Below, piece after piece: positions 23,840 to 34,050 of a stretch of 37,568 bases of DNA; the stretch's first letter is position 1, and the number at the start of each line of letters is the position of its first letter. The notes under the pieces were generated by a model. That model had not been told where the DNA came from. It did no database searches and saw only the letters and a program-made list of their open reading frames with translations. Source of the stretch: Shimia marina (GTDB lineage Bacteria; Pseudomonadota; Alphaproteobacteria; Rhodobacterales; Rhodobacteraceae). Location of the stretch: the NCBI RefSeq assembly GCF_001458175.1, contig NZ_CYPW01000007.1:1-37568 (forward strand), written 5' to 3'. A program made the position numbers and the translations under genes.

Positions 23840-24217
23840 CCTTTTGAGTGCTGCGGTAGGGGCTTGGCTCCCCTTCCGCCGATGGGCTGCACACCGGCCA
23901 ATCTGATCTGACCGAATACGCATGTATTCGGCGGAACAGAGTGGGTGGGGGCACAGCCCGACCCACGGCCCAGGAGCGGCCAGTCAATGGGTCAAAGCCA
24001 GCAACTGGTGCGGCCCGCAGCGCGCCCCGCGCGAGGACACGGGTTGCAGGCTTTGACGACGCGCCCGCGCGGCGCTTGCCCATTGACGGGACGCGACAGG
24101 GATGTTGGGCGGACCAATCAAGTTGAAAGAAGCCTGAAGGAGGTGAGCGGGCTGAAAGCCGGTCGATCCTCCGCACAGTCCGTTTCTCAGAGCGGCCCGT
24201 GCGCTGCAGCACGGGCC
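23840..24217. repeat. Structured leader element, copy A
   Basis: Non-coding stretch upstream of the 23830 gene that is related over its whole length to 25336-25740. Shared blocks: 43 identical bases at 23903-23945 (with palindrome CCGAATACGCATGTATTCGG, 23912-23931) and 20 identical at 24098-24117 (AGGGATGTTGGGCGGACCAA). Between them is a large cruciform: 23983-23991/24079-24087, then 23992-23999/24049-24056, then GCAAC/GTTGC. A perfect 9-bp hairpin closes it (24194-24202/24209-24217). The arms differ in sequence from copy B but fold alike. Candidate single-strand promoter. Confidence 0.65.
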
Positions 24218-24246
24218 ACAATTTTGCATCTCGTTGAAAGTGCCTA

Positions 24247-24270
24247 CGCCCCGCCACATGAGGCGGGGCG
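24247..24270 (-). terminator. GC-rich hairpin after ardC operon
   Basis: CGCCCCGCC (24247-24255) and GGCGGGGCG (24262-24270) form a perfect nine-pair stem with a six-base loop, eight bases after the stop of the small cysteine-rich gene. It probably ends the ardC transcript. There is no long T run, so a purely structural role cannot be excluded. Confidence 0.5.
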
Positions 24271-24277
24271 CAGGTGC

Positions 24278-24457
24278 TCAAAGCTCAACACCAGACTTCA
24301 AGTTGCCGTCCGGATCGAGCCACGAACGAGCCTCGGCGCAATCCAAGCAAATACAGGAGCAACTGCCTTTCACGATGACCGGCGCAAGAAAGATCACCGG
24401 ATTTGACGCGCCGCATTTGCGGCACGTCATCGGGGGTAAGATTGCGGGGCCGCTCAT
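24278..24457 (-). CDS. Small cysteine-rich zinc-finger protein after ardC
   Basis: 59 residues from ATG 24457, whose start overlaps the ardC stop (ATGA). The product has CRKCGAS near residue 12, then GSCSCICLDCAEAR around 33-46, so CxxC plus a CxC...CxxC cluster: a zinc finger of uncertain type. It ends SWLDPDGNLKSGVEL. The tight coupling to ardC and the conserved cysteines support a real gene. It probably serves with ArdC in the first moments after transfer, but this rests on position alone. Confidence 0.62.
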   Translation of the reverse strand: MSGPAILPPMTCRKCGASNPVIFLAPVIVKGSCSCICLDCAEARSWLDPDGNLKSGVEL

Positions 24458-25332
24458 GCTGCGGCCGCTTTCGATTGACCTGAGGCTGCTAGGACAAAAT
24501 CGGCGGCTTTCTGCGCCTCGGACGCCGCACGAAAAATCGCCCGCTTGTCCTCTTTGAGCGCTTTCAACCAACCTTCGACATAGGCGGCGCTTTGGTCGAA
24601 TTCCGGCGGGACACCAATCTGGGCACCAAGAAAACAAGCGCCGATTTCCGCCACCAACTCCTCAAAGGCATAGGCTTCGCGGTTCGCAAATTTCTTGATC
24701 CGCTCAAGCCGCTTTTCGCTGCCGGTCCAATGGATCATCTCATGGGCCAACGTCCCATAGTAGCCTGCCGCATTGTGAAAGGTGGCAATCGGCGGCATGT
24801 GGATGTGATCTTTGGCGGGGCTGTAATAGGCTCGTGGGTCATCGCTGGTGAGGATCTCTGCCCCTGTTCGGCTAAAAAACGCCTCAAGCTCAGGATCTTC
24901 GACCGTGCCAAGATCGCGCGGGGCCTCGGGCCGGATGTAGTAGTCCTCCGGCAAACCCTCGATCTGATCGGCATTGAACACACGATAGGCGCGCGCATAG
25001 GGCAGTTCTTCCTCAATGCCCAATTCGTTCTCTCGGGTGAACGTCCCGTATTTGACCACGGTCGACGACGTTTCACCTTTGCGGACTTGGCCGCTCAGTT
25101 CCTGCGCCTGTTTGTAGGTCATCCAGCGGCTGGAAACATACCCGTGCTTGGCCGCCATGACCCAGAGCATCAGGATGTTGATCCCGCGATACTCCTCGCC
25201 GTTGTGCCGTGTTGGCAAGGCAATACCGGACGCGCTTCCGGTCCACGGCTTGCGCCACGGCGGCGTGCCTGCCTCCATCTCTGCAATAATGGTGTCGGTG
25301 ACATGGGCATAAACATCAAACTTCGGTGCCAT
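24454..25332 (-). CDS. ardC: ArdC-type antirestriction protein
   Basis: 292 residues from ATG 25332 (MAPKFDVYAHVTDTII), with GGAGG upstream. The N-terminal ArdC_N ssDNA-binding domain (about 5-130) includes GTPPWRKPW, YRGINILMLW and SSRWMTYKQAQE. The C-terminal part is a zincin-like metallopeptidase with HEMIH (His197, Glu198, His201) and a downstream EELVAEIGACFL helix that brings the third ligand. ArdC proteins bind incoming ssDNA and shield it from restriction. It lies in the likely leading region and reads towards the oriT candidate, behind leader copy B. The companion type I RM locus in the same element makes self-protection plausible too. Confidence 0.9.
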   Translation of the reverse strand: MAPKFDVYAHVTDTIIAEMEAGTPPWRKPWTGSASGIALPTRHNGEEYRGINILMLWVMAAKHGYVSSRWMTYKQAQELSGQVRKGETSSTVVKYGTFTRENELGIEEELPYARAYRVFNADQIEGLPEDYYIRPEAPRDLGTVEDPELEAFFSRTGAEILTSDDPRAYYSPAKDHIHMPPIATFHNAAGYYGTLAHEMIHWTGSEKRLERIKKFANREAYAFEELVAEIGACFLGAQIGVPPEFDQSAAYVEGWLKALKEDKRAIFRAASEAQKAADFVLAASGQSKAAAA

Positions 25333-25335
25333 TTG

Positions 25336-25740
25336 TGGCCTCCTCAATCAAAGTGACGCGGGTGAGGCTTCGTGACCCCTTCCGCTGATGGGCTGCGCCT
25401 CGGCCACCTGATCTGACCGAATACGCATGTATTCGGCGGAACAGAGTGGGAGAGGGCAAAGCCCGACCCACGGCCCGGAACGGGGCTGTCAATCGGCCAC
25501 ATTTGCGAAGAAAATGTCTGCGCCAAAATCAGACGCCAATTTGCTGCGCGAGGAATGGCTCGCTTGCGAGACAGGGGAAATTGGTGGCTGATTTTGGGGA
25601 TGGCCCAAGGTTGACCGCCACGGTCAGGGATGTTGGGCGGACCAACCAAAAAGAATGATGTCTGGATCGGGGTGAGCGGGCCATCGGCCCGTTGAGCCCT
25701 GATGCAGTCCGTTTGCAAAAGCCGTCCTCTCGGGACGACA
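25336..25740. repeat. Structured leader element, copy B
   Basis: Non-coding stretch upstream of ardC, related to copy A. Identical blocks are 25408-25450 (palindrome at 25417-25436) and 25626-25645. Its central fold has CCAAAATCAG/CTGATTTTGG (25523-25532/25588-25597), CCAATTT/AAATTGG (25536-25542/25578-25584) and CTCGC/GCGAG (25559-25563/25566-25570) in one nested hairpin, flanked by GTCAA/TTGAC. A CGGGCC/GGCCCG hairpin lies near 25677. The remaining part up to 25810 is AT-rich and would hold the promoter of the rightward GIY-YIG gene. Confidence 0.65.
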
Positions 25741-25810
25741 ATCATGTAATTTCGTGATTAAAGTATGCTGTGCAAGAAACTATTAGAATCATGTTTTCAA
25801 GGAATAAATC

Positions 25811-26728
25811 GTGCAAACAGAGGGCTCATTCGGTCGAACAATCCAGCTTTTCCTCGTCGACGGGAAGCCAACTGGGCTGCGAAAAGCGACAATCCATGGT
25901 TGGACAGGACTGCTTTTTGTAAGCGGCGCTTCAGCTTTCGGCGACCTTACTGCTCGTGAAGAGGTCGATCGGACCGGCATCTATATCCTATCGGGCCCTG
26001 ATCCCGAAAACGCCGGTGCAACCCGCACCTATATTGGCTCCGGAAATTCCGTAGCTGAGAGGATCAAGCAAAGCGCGATCAAAAGAGATTTCTGGGAAAC
26101 TGCCATCACCATCACCACAAGTGATGATGACCTTTCCAAAGGGCACGCGGAATATCTGGAGGCGCGGCTCATAGAGCAAGCTGCCCAAGCAGGCCGCGTC
26201 ACGTTGGATAACGGCACGCAGCCGGACACCAGCAGGCGACGATTGCCCGAGGCTGACGTCGCAAACATGGAGCAGTTTCTATCAAATCTGCGTATCATCC
26301 TGCCCGTGATCGGTCTGGATATGCTCAAACCACAACCGCGCGCGGTGACGCAAACAGCTAAGCCAGTTGAAGAGCGGACCGAAGGAGAAGTGCAGTTCGA
26401 GATCCGCCACAAGAGCGGCGTCAAGGCGACCGCTGTCGAAGAAGATGGCGAATTTGTTGTACTGGAAGGGTCCGAGGCGCTCACCGAAACCGGCTATGCC
26501 CAACAAAGCTATGGCAGCTTGAAGGAAAAGCTCATATCCGACGGCACTCTGGTCGCCGACGGCAATCAAAAACTCCGCTTCACGAAACCTTGGTCATTCA
26601 ACAGTCCTTCAGCCGCCGCTGCTGTCGTCCTGGACCGAAACAGCAACGGACGCCTGGAGTGGAAGGTCAAGGGATCGAAGCAGACGTATCACGACTGGCA
26701 ACAAGCAGAAGCAAAACAGCCATCGTAG
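25811..26728 (+). CDS. GIY-YIG domain protein with DUF4357-like C-terminus
   Basis: 305 residues from GTG 25811 with AAGGA upstream. The N-terminal half contains the GIY-YIG fold: TGIYILSGPD (about 56-65), TRTYIGSGNSVAERIKQ (about 74-90), with the family arginine in the helix and the catalytic glutamate probably in HAEYLEARLIE. The C-terminal half (about 195-300) holds FEIRHKSGVKATAV, YGSLKEKLISDGTL and FNSPSAAAAVVLDRNSNG, the DUF4357 pattern. Such proteins often neighbour type I RM genes. It is convergent with hsdR (18 bases apart) and divergent from ardC. Nuclease activity is likely but its target is unknown. Confidence 0.82.
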   Translation: MQTEGSFGRTIQLFLVDGKPTGLRKATIHGWTGLLFVSGASAFGDLTAREEVDRTGIYILSGPDPENAGATRTYIGSGNSVAERIKQSAIKRDFWETAITITTSDDDLSKGHAEYLEARLIEQAAQAGRVTLDNGTQPDTSRRRLPEADVANMEQFLSNLRIILPVIGLDMLKPQPRAVTQTAKPVEERTEGEVQFEIRHKSGVKATAVEEDGEFVVLEGSEALTETGYAQQSYGSLKEKLISDGTLVADGNQKLRFTKPWSFNSPSAAAAVVLDRNSNGRLEWKVKGSKQTYHDWQQAEAKQPS

Positions 26729-26746
26729 AGCACCCCAACGTCTTGG

Positions 26747-29700
26747 TTAGACCTGCCCACCAACACCTTTGAATTTTTCGACAAAAGCTGCAATCTTCTC
26801 GAAGACCGTCGTCTTCTTGGTCCGAAACTGCGGATTTAGCGGGCTCATTTTGGGGAGTATGGCATTGAGGTCAGCACCGTTTTCACTTGCAAATTCGCGT
26901 TTTATGGATGCAGAAATATAGCGCCTTGCTGCATCAGAATTTAGATCTTCCGATCTGATAAGCTCTTCTACCTCTTTGCGCTGCTCTGCCTGAGCAAAAG
27001 AGAAAAATGCATCGATCACGCCTGCCTTATCATCAATCTGATCAAGATCAGTCTGGTTGATAAAGTCCACAATCAGGCTCTCTTTGGCTCGATTTCCAAG
27101 GCTACCGCGAATGACGCGGCGAGCATCCTCAATCAGATCCCCTTTGCTCTTCACTTTTTTGTTTTTCTCAAAGATGAGCTCGAGAATGTAGTCGAGGTTG
27201 ATTTCCTGCGATTTCAAAAGGTCCACTTCGAAAACGACATCATCCCACTCGATGTTGCTTTGTTCTTGCTCTGCCGAAGACTTTTCCCGGCGCAGCCAAT
27301 CGCGAATGTCGTTGTATGTTGATCTATAGTCTTGAACTGCTCGGTCTGAAGGCAGTTCTATTGCCTCCAGGTCGCGTAGGTCCTCGTCGCGCAAATAGTG
27401 CTTTTGCTTGAACCCCTCAACGGCAGCGGCATCTGCTAAATCTAGCCCCTGATAGGCTTTCAATGCTGAAAACTCGTCGTAATTTCTGAGCACATTCTCA
27501 ACTCTCAGATACTCACCAAAGAGCTTCGCAAACTCCTTTTTATCTACTTCTTTGACAATATCGTCCGGCTTTGGAAAGCGCTCGGTGAGCTCCTTCACAA
27601 CATCAATAAACCCGCGTCGCGCCGCGCCAGTTTCCTGATCAACGAAACCATTCATGTACTCGTCGTAGCTCTTCTCAAGCACGACGTTCTTTGTGTTCGT
27701 GTCACCGAACAGCGTGATCGCATCAACGGTCGCTTGCTCAAGGTCCCTGAACGCCACGATATTGCCGAAGGTCTTGGTCGCGTCGTAAATCCGGTTGGTT
27801 CTGGAAAACGCCTGCATCAAGCCATGGAAGCGAAGGTTTTTGTCGACAAACAAGGTGTTTAGTGTTGGCGCGTCAAAGCCTGTAAGGAACATGCCGACGA
27901 CAATCAGTAAGTCGATTTCTTTCGAGCGAACCCGGCTGGCAAGATCGCGGTAGTAGTTTTGAAAGCCACTGCTATCGACACCAAAGTTCGTTTTGAAAAA
28001 GGAATTGTAATCTTTGACTGCGGCACTCAGGAACTCCTTGGCGCTGCTATTCATCGCTGACACATCGAAGCTCTCGTCTTGAATGTCACCGATCGCATCT
28101 TGCTGTTCGTTGGCCGCAAACGAGAAGATCGTGGCGATCTTCAGCGGCTTTTCACTGCCGCCCTGCAGATCGTTCAAGGTTTCATAGTAGAGCTTCGCGG
28201 CATCCACACTGCTGACAGCAAACATGGCATTGAACCCACTGCTACCCGCTTGCATCCGGTGGGTTTTTTGACGGAAGTTGTTCAGAATATACTGAGAGAC
28301 TTCCCGAATACGTTCTGGATGAAGTAGCGCTTGCTTGTTTTCAGCAGCGCTGAGCTTCTTTTCGTCTTGCTCAGTCTCGATGGCTTTGAACCGGGGACGC
28401 ACATCATTGTAGTCGACCTTGAACTTCAGAACCTTTTCGTCGCGAATAGCATCGGTGATCACATAAGAATGCAGCTCGCGCCCAAACACCCCCGCGGTCG
28501 TTTCAGCCCCTAGCGCATTCTCAGGAAAGATCGGCGTTCCGGTAAAGCCAAACTGGTAAAACCGTTTGAACTTCTTCTTCAGATTCTTCTGCGCCTCGCC
28601 AAACTGGCTGCGATGACACTCATCGAAAATGAAGACCACCTGCTGGTCATATACCGGCAGGTCACCCTCTGACTTCATCAGGTTGTTCAGCTTTTGGATC
28701 GTCGTGACGATGATTTTGTTATCGTCCTTGCCTAAGTTGCGCTTCAACCCGGCCGTGCTGTCGGAACCGTTGACACTGTCAGGGGAAAACCTCTGGTATT
28801 CCTTCATGGTCTGGTAGTCGAGGTCCTTACGGTCCACGACGAAGAAGACTTTGTCGATGAAATCCAGCTCGGTTGCCAACCGTGCCGCCTTGAAACTGGT
28901 CAACGTTTTGCCGGAACCCGTGGTGTGCCAGATGAAACCACCGCCCTCAGGCTTCCTCCAGTTTTTGGCTTCATATGAGCTTTTGATCTTCCAAAGGATG
29001 CGTTCAGTCGCCGCAATCTGGTAAGGCCGCATGATCAGCAAAGTGTCGCTGACATCGAAAACAGAATACTGCAACAGAACGTTCAGCAGCGTACGCTTCT
29101 GAAGGAAAGTTGCGGTGAAATCCTTGAGATCTTTGATCAGCTCATTGTCGGACTTTGCCCAGTTCATGGTGAAGTCGAAGCTGTTCTTGTTACGCTTGGT
29201 CGTGTTGGCGAAATACCGGGTGTCGGTGCCATTCGAAATCACGAAGAGCTGCAGAAACTTGAACAGGGAATGCTCGCTGTTGAAGCTTTCCTTGCTGTAG
29301 CGGTGAATCTGATTGAAGGCCTCCCGGATAGCCACGCCGCGCTTCTTCAGCTCGATCTGCACCAATGGTAACCCGTTGACCAGGATCGTCACGTCATAAC
29401 GATTGGCGTGGGTGCCGACCTGCTCGAACTGCTTGATCACCTGCAGCTTGTTGCGGGCCATGTTCTTCTTGTCGACGAGGTAGATGTTCTGGATACGTCC
29501 GTCGTCGAAGACGAAATCGTGGATGTAGTCGTCGTGGATCTTACGGGTCTTGTCGACGATGCTGTCGCTTGGCTTGTCGAGGTAGGTCTCGACAAATCGC
29601 TTCCATTCATCATCTGAAAACGCGACGTTGTTCAGCTGTTCCAGCTGCACCCGGACATTGGCAAGCATGGCATCTGGGGTCGTGAGAGCAGGCAGGAACT

Positions 29701-29848
29701 CATAGCCCTGATTGACCAGATCCTGAACCAATTCGCGCTCCAAATCATCTTCGCTCTGGTAGCGATCGGCGGCGTCCCACTCCTTGGTGTACTTGTCGAG
29801 GACGATGAAGTTCTTCGTTTCCGCTATGGTTTTCGTCTGCTCAACCAT
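26747..29848 (-). CDS. hsdR: Type I restriction endonuclease subunit R
   Basis: 1033 residues from ATG 29848, overlapping the ATPase gene by eight bases. The PD-(D/E)xK nuclease site is Asp152 and Glu166-x-Lys168 (QIELKKRG), almost the same numbering as in EcoR124I HsdR (151/165/167, from memory). The helicase motor follows with Walker [23 protein letters not shown]-box [19 protein letters not shown] and [22 protein letters not shown]. The C-terminus ends in the helical subunit-contact region. It translocates DNA and cuts when the HsdM2S trimer meets unmodified sites. Full length and intact. Confidence 0.95.
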   Translation of the reverse strand: MVEQTKTIAETKNFIVLDKYTKEWDAADRYQSEDDLERELVQDLVNQGYEFLPALTTPDAMLANVRVQLEQLNNVAFSDDEWKRFVETYLDKPSDSIVDKTRKIHDDYIHDFVFDDGRIQNIYLVDKKNMARNKLQVIKQFEQVGTHANRYDVTILVNGLPLVQIELKKRGVAIREAFNQIHRYSKESFNSEHSLFKFLQLFVISNGTDTRYFANTTKRNKNSFDFTMNWAKSDNELIKDLKDFTATFLQKRTLLNVLLQYSVFDVSDTLLIMRPYQIAATERILWKIKSSYEAKNWRKPEGGGFIWHTTGSGKTLTSFKAARLATELDFIDKVFFVVDRKDLDYQTMKEYQRFSPDSVNGSDSTAGLKRNLGKDDNKIIVTTIQKLNNLMKSEGDLPVYDQQVVFIFDECHRSQFGEAQKNLKKKFKRFYQFGFTGTPIFPENALGAETTAGVFGRELHSYVITDAIRDEKVLKFKVDYNDVRPRFKAIETEQDEKKLSAAENKQALLHPERIREVSQYILNNFRQKTHRMQAGSSGFNAMFAVSSVDAAKLYYETLNDLQGGSEKPLKIATIFSFAANEQQDAIGDIQDESFDVSAMNSSAKEFLSAAVKDYNSFFKTNFGVDSSGFQNYYRDLASRVRSKEIDLLIVVGMFLTGFDAPTLNTLFVDKNLRFHGLMQAFSRTNRIYDATKTFGNIVAFRDLEQATVDAITLFGDTNTKNVVLEKSYDEYMNGFVDQETGAARRGFIDVVKELTERFPKPDDIVKEVDKKEFAKLFGEYLRVENVLRNYDEFSALKAYQGLDLADAAAVEGFKQKHYLRDEDLRDLEAIELPSDRAVQDYRSTYNDIRDWLRREKSSAEQEQSNIEWDDVVFEVDLLKSQEINLDYILELIFEKNKKVKSKGDLIEDARRVIRGSLGNRAKESLIVDFINQTDLDQIDDKAGVIDAFFSFAQAEQRKEVEELIRSEDLNSDAARRYISASIKREFASENGADLNAILPKMSPLNPQFRTKKTTVFEKIAAFVEKFKGVGGQV

Positions 29849-31016
29849 TTTTCGCCTCTTCCTTGACGAGCATCCGATATCGCTCAGCGAACTCGTACTT
29901 TTTGTTGGCTGTCTCACTGAGGAGGTATCCTAAGACCCGCTTGTCGTCTTTTGAAAGCTGGGGCTGTTCGTCTCCAGCGTGCTTTGAATGGCTCGAAATA
30001 TCTACAATGCGCTTCAAATAGGCGTCGCTAGTCCCTTCTGCCGTTCGAGGCAGCAGGTCCGCCCAGTCCTCGTACCCCATGAAGGTCGAAGTCTTCTCCA
30101 GGATGTTTCGCAGAAGGTTGTAGTGGTATTTCTCGAACCCATCGCCGTCAGAAGCAGTCTTAAGTTTTTCGATCAAATGCAGATGGTACGAGAACGGGCT
30201 GTCGTTGTTCCAACGGTCCAGAGAAAACGTGCCGTCCTCATGCTGCGACAACTGATACTTGAAGCCACTCTTCAACGCATTGAAAAGGACGTTGAAAAAT
30301 AGCGGATTGTGGGTCGTGATGATGAATTTGGGGCCGTCTTGCGGTGCATCCTTGATCAGCGTCGCCAGGGTCTGCGCCAGCTCGATAAGATGGTTGTCGT
30401 CCAGCGAGCTGACTGGGTCGTCAATGAAAACATACTCGAGCTTGTCGAACTGATTGGTGCTTCGATCTCCAAACTCAGGAACACTTAGGACCGAAACCAC
30501 CTCTTCGATCAGCGTGTAGAAGATGCTCCAGATGAAGTTGCTTTCCTCACCCTTTGAAATCTTGATGCCTGTGGTGGCTTCGTCATCTCCTGTCGTGATG
30601 GAGAATGAGACCGAAGGATAGGTCTTCTCTCCGGCCTTCTGCCCGTCCTTCTCCAAGAAGACGGGCGTCAGGTTTTTGTTGGTATAGTGCTGGAAGTTCG
30701 CAACGATCTCATTGCCTTTGCCTTGTTCCCCAAGAATCCAGTCAGTGAAAGTGTTCGGCTGGATCAAAAGCTTGGGCTCAGCATCACCCAACAGGTCATT
30801 ATCCCAGTAAAACAAGTCTTCCGTAAACGCGTTGTAATACAACACCTTTTCGCGAGACGGTTCACCGTCTTCACCTTCTTCGGGTTTTGGGGCAATGAGC
30901 TCCTTCATGGCGCGGGACAGGCGGGTTTTGCCAGTGCCATTGAACGCGTAGATCAGCTGCACCTTTTTGTTGGCATCCCGTAGCTGCTTTGCAATCTCCT
31001 CGAGGGTCTGGCTCAT
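29841..31016 (-). CDS. prrC: PrrC-like anticodon-nuclease ATPase in hsd locus
   Basis: 391 residues (E. coli PrrC has 396). The N-terminal ABC-type ATPase shows Walker [16 protein letters not shown] (21-35), signature-like [11 protein letters not shown] (153-163), Walker [15 protein letters not shown] (194-207) and switch His236 in ITTHNP. The C-terminal domain carries LLRNILE (Arg303, Glu307) and SSHSKH (His343 or 346), comparable in spacing with the Arg320-Glu324-His356 triad of PrrC. In the E. coli prr locus, prrC also lies between hsdS and hsdR, and this RM is of the same IC type. PrrC is silenced by the RM complex and cuts tRNA-Lys when the complex is disabled by phage. A non-nuclease RloA-like ATPase is the alternative. 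Confidence 0.72.
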   Translation of the reverse strand: MSQTLEEIAKQLRDANKKVQLIYAFNGTGKTRLSRAMKELIAPKPEEGEDGEPSREKVLYYNAFTEDLFYWDNDLLGDAEPKLLIQPNTFTDWILGEQGKGNEIVANFQHYTNKNLTPVFLEKDGQKAGEKTYPSVSFSITTGDDEATTGIKISKGEESNFIWSIFYTLIEEVVSVLSVPEFGDRSTNQFDKLEYVFIDDPVSSLDDNHLIELAQTLATLIKDAPQDGPKFIITTHNPLFFNVLFNALKSGFKYQLSQHEDGTFSLDRWNNDSPFSYHLHLIEKLKTASDGDGFEKYHYNLLRNILEKTSTFMGYEDWADLLPRTAEGTSDAYLKRIVDISSHSKHAGDEQPQLSKDDKRVLGYLLSETANKKYEFAERYRMLVKEEAKNG

Positions 31017-32279
31017 TTACGCGGCCTCCTCGGGTTTGGGGAAGCTCAAGAGCAGGTCGCGGTAGTATTCATATTGCTGCTGACGCAACTTGATCTCACG
31101 CGGCAAGCCCTCACTGAGCGATGTGGTCAGCGTGTCGAACTTGTCGAGGATTTCGACAACACGGTCTTGCTCTTCGGCAGAAGGGACAGGGATCAAGATC
31201 TTGGCTAGGTTGTCGGCATTCACACGTCTGACCTTTGCGCCAGTAATGTGAACCCGTTTTTGTTTTTGAAACTGCTCTGTTTGGAAGAAGTAGGCGACAA
31301 ATTTGGGATTTAACTTGTGCGAGTAAAAGCATGCGTCGCTGCTGACCGCGATATCCTCATCACCAAGCCAAGCGACGGCCTTGCAGACGTCCTCGTCGTT
31401 CTCGCTCGTAGTCGCAATCACCAAATCGCCCGGCTTTGCCATGCGGGCTTTCTTCGCAAACTCTTCTGAAACAAAGCTTTTCGTTGTGTGGGCATAGGTT
31501 CCGTAATGGGTGTAAATTTGACCGTAGTGAATGCAGCCCACCCCAGACTCTGCAAAGTCCTTCTTTTGAAGACCGCCGCCGCGCGTGAAGGATCCCACAC
31601 GCTCATCGCCCATGGGCAAATGCTCAACATCTTTGCCCTCATAATCCAACAATTGCTCTCGATAGTGGTTGTATTGCTGCTTGCGGGCCTTAAGCTCGGC
31701 TGTCAGCTCGGCTGTCAGCTCGGTGAAGCTGTCCAAAATCCGAACAATCTCCGCTTGGATCACCAGCGACTTATCGGGATCTTCGGGGCTTGGAATGGGG
31801 ACTGAGAGCTTCTCCATGTCGCTCTTCCTAATTGAAGGCACAGCGCCAGAGTCACTGGCAAGAGAGCTAAGATTTACAATCTGCATCCAATGAAAAAGAA
31901 ACCTGGAAACGACTTTTTCATTGGGAATCAACCCCATAACATTATTGTCGTACGCCGAAGGCACCGACAATAGTCGTTTTTTGTTTGTTGCAATCGCCGC
32001 ACCAATTTTTGGGAAGATAATGGTGCCTGCAGGCGCAGGCTTTACGCCTAGTTTCGCAGCTGTTGCATCATCGATGTAGTTATTCGCAGTAACCATCGTT
32101 GTTTCGTTGCCAACAAGGTTCATGTCGCTGACCTTGTAGAAAGGACAAGAACCCTCCGTTTCTCCTTGATAGGCTCTTGGGAAGCCCCAGCCGCTTCGCA
32201 CCTCTGCAACAACAGACATCGGCTTCCACTCTAAAGACGCCCCATCAAGCAGCCTTTCGAGAAAGCTAAGTTTGCTCAT
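31017..32279 (-). CDS. hsdS: Type I specificity subunit S
   Basis: 420 residues from ATG 32279, which overlaps the hsdM stop (ATGA). It shows two target-recognition domains (about 15-150 and 215-365) separated by conserved helical spacers. The central spacer reads [24 protein letters not shown], with TAEL repeated as in the EcoR124 family. The distal spacer reads [22 protein letters not shown] followed by [17 protein letters not shown]. The TRDs decide the two half-sites of the recognition sequence; they cannot be read from sequence. The 12-bp repeat offers a way to change site spacing. Confidence 0.92.
   Translation of the reverse strand: MSKLSFLERLLDGASLEWKPMSVVAEVRSGWGFPRAYQGETEGSCPFYKVSDMNLVGNETTMVTANNYIDDATAAKLGVKPAPAGTIIFPKIGAAIATNKKRLLSVPSAYDNNVMGLIPNEKVVSRFLFHWMQIVNLSSLASDSGAVPSIRKSDMEKLSVPIPSPEDPDKSLVIQAEIVRILDSFTELTAELTAELKARKQQYNHYREQLLDYEGKDVEHLPMGDERVGSFTRGGGLQKKDFAESGVGCIHYGQIYTHYGTYAHTTKSFVSEEFAKKARMAKPGDLVIATTSENDEDVCKAVAWLGDEDIAVSSDACFYSHKLNPKFVAYFFQTEQFQKQKRVHITGAKVRRVNADNLAKILIPVPSAEEQDRVVEILDKFDTLTTSLSEGLPREIKLRQQQYEYYRDLLLSFPKPEEAA
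31694..31723 (-). repeat. 12-bp tandem repeat in hsdS spacer (TAEL)
   Basis: GCTCGGCTGTCA is repeated exactly at 31694-31705 and 31706-31717, followed by a further half copy GCTCGG (31718-31723). It encodes the LTAEL-TAEL stretch of the central HsdS helix. In EcoR124I and EcoR124II, two versus three TAEL copies change the length of the non-specific spacer in the recognition site by one base. Confidence 0.8.
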
Positions 32280-33823
32280 GTCTCGATCTCCGCAACTATG
32301 GCGTCGATGTCTGCACGTAGTTGCTTAATCTTGGTAACAGTGGTTTCAAGATCAGCATTCAACTTGGTGATATTCACGACCTCGCGATTATCCTTTGGCT
32401 CCACATAGGCGCTGACCGAAAGGTTGTAGTCTTTCTCGACAATCTTGTCGTAAGGGACGGTTTCGGCCTCATGGGGCTCGTTCTTCTTGCTGTCGAACAG
32501 ATCCATGATCCGCCCAATGTGCCGATCTTCCATAAAATTGTTGTTCGTGCCTTTGCGGAAGAAGGTATCCTCCTCGGTCGCATCGATGAACTGAACGGCC
32601 GTGTCGGTCTTGTTCTTGGCCAGCACCAGAATGTTCACCGCGATGGTCGTGCCGAAAAACAGGTTCGGCGCGAGCGCGATCACCGTTTCGACGAAGTTGT
32701 TGTCGACCAGATACTTGCGGATCTTCTGCTCCGCGCCGCCACGGTAGAAGATACCAGGGAAGCAAACGATCGCAGCCCGCCCCTTGGCCGACAGATAATG
32801 CAGCGCATGAAGGACAAAGGCAAAATCGGCCTTCGACTTTGGGGCCAGCACCCCAGCGGGCGCAAAGCGTTCGTCATTGATCAGCGTCGGGTCATCCGCG
32901 CCCTTCCACTTCACCGAATAGGGCGGGTTCGACACGATGGCGTCAAAGGGCTTGTCGTCTTGAAAGTGCGGGTCCTCCAGTGTGTTGCCGTACTGGATGT
33001 TGAACTTGTCGTAGTTGATGTTGTGCAGGAACATGTTCATGCGGGCGAGGTTGTAAGTGGTGTAGTTGATCTCCTGCCCGAAGAAGCCGTCTTCGATGAT
33101 GTGCCTCTCAAACTCTTCTTTGGCCTGCAAAAGCAGAGACCCAGACCCGGCCGCCGGATCGTAGATTTTGTTGACGCTGGTCTGCTTGTGCATGGCCAGC
33201 TTGGCGATGAGCTTGGACACGTGGGTCGGCGTGAAGAACTCGCCGCCGGATTTGCCCGCGTTGGCGGCGTAGTTCGAGATCAAGAACTCATAGGCGTCGC
33301 CGAACAAGTCGCCTTCGTTGTCGTCGAATTTAAGCGGCAAGCCAGCCACGCCTTTGAGGACCTCAGCCAGTCTTTCGTTCTTCTGTTTGACCGTACTCCC
33401 TAGACGGTTGCTGGTGGTGTCGAAATCAGCGAAGAGACCATTGATATCCTGCTCGGACGGGTAGCCGCTGGCCGAAGCCTCAATCGCTGAAAAAATATCG
33501 GCAAGATCAGTGTTCAGGCTGTCGTTCTTGCTCGCGGTTTTCACCACGTTTTGAAATAGTTGGCTAGGATATATGAAGTAGCCCTTGGTCTTGACTGCAT
33601 CGACTTTAGCTTCGTCGGGGATTTCTGCGTCGGACATACCCGCATAATTGATGCTGTCGTCGCCACCTTCGATGTAGTTGGTGAAGTTCTCGCTGATGAA
33701 GCGATAGAACAACGCGCCCAGGACAAACTGCTTGAAGTCCCAGCCGTCGACTGCACCACGTACACGGTTTGCTATGCTCCAGATTTCGCGGCGTAATGCC
33801 TCAGCCTGTTGTTGCCCGGTCAT
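32276..33823 (-). CDS. hsdM: Type I DNA adenine methyltransferase subunit M
   Basis: 515 residues from ATG 33823, overlapping the stop of the upstream HTH gene. The N-terminal helical domain (about 1-150) precedes the catalytic domain, with [10 protein letters not shown], the SAM-binding motif [14 protein letters not shown] (221-233), and the N6-adenine motif IV NPPY (299-302). The C-terminus is helical with [20 protein letters not shown] as HsdS contact. It methylates host DNA as M2S and forms the R2M2S restriction complex. It resembles the EcoR124 type IC group. Complete. Confidence 0.95.
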   Translation of the reverse strand: MTGQQQAEALRREIWSIANRVRGAVDGWDFKQFVLGALFYRFISENFTNYIEGGDDSINYAGMSDAEIPDEAKVDAVKTKGYFIYPSQLFQNVVKTASKNDSLNTDLADIFSAIEASASGYPSEQDINGLFADFDTTSNRLGSTVKQKNERLAEVLKGVAGLPLKFDDNEGDLFGDAYEFLISNYAANAGKSGGEFFTPTHVSKLIAKLAMHKQTSVNKIYDPAAGSGSLLLQAKEEFERHIIEDGFFGQEINYTTYNLARMNMFLHNINYDKFNIQYGNTLEDPHFQDDKPFDAIVSNPPYSVKWKGADDPTLINDERFAPAGVLAPKSKADFAFVLHALHYLSAKGRAAIVCFPGIFYRGGAEQKIRKYLVDNNFVETVIALAPNLFFGTTIAVNILVLAKNKTDTAVQFIDATEEDTFFRKGTNNNFMEDRHIGRIMDLFDSKKNEPHEAETVPYDKIVEKDYNLSVSAYVEPKDNREVVNITKLNADLETTVTKIKQLRADIDAIVAEIET

Positions 33824-34014
33824 TTTTGCTCCCCTTCTTGTTTTTGTTCCTGCTCGGCAATCCAGCGGTCGATCTCGCTTTTGCGAAATCGCCACGCGCT
33901 TCCCACCTTGAACCCCGGAACCTTGCCCTCAGATGCGAACCGATATGCCGTTTTCTCAGCGATCTTGAGATACTCAGCGAGCTCTTTCACGGTCAAAATG
34001 TCTTCGTTGGGCAT
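33820..34014 (-). CDS. Small HTH (excisionase-type) DNA-binding protein
   Basis: 64 residues. The whole protein is an HTH_17-type winged helix: [40 protein letters not shown], then [10 protein letters not shown]. Its stop overlaps the hsdM start (ATGA), so it heads the RM operon. This is where a controller of an RM locus would be expected. This protein family is annotated as excisionase or as generic DNA-binding; here a regulator of hsdMSR-prrC expression is the better guess. Recombination role is less likely, because Xis is at the other end. Confidence 0.8.
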   Translation of the reverse strand: MPNEDILTVKELAEYLKIAEKTAYRFASEGKVPGFKVGSAWRFRKSEIDRWIAEQEQKQEGEQK

Positions 34015-34050
34015 TTCGAAAATGTCCTCTCTGAGGGATATGGGTTGAAA

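Noticed and set aside
24592-25356. 254-residue frame antisense to ardC
   Set aside because: ArdC has conserved N-terminal and HEMIH motifs; the antisense frame has none.
32321-33403. 360-residue open frame antisense to hsdM
   Set aside because: Opposite strand of the conserved methyltransferase; composition (Val, Asp, Arg rich) is typical of a shadow frame.
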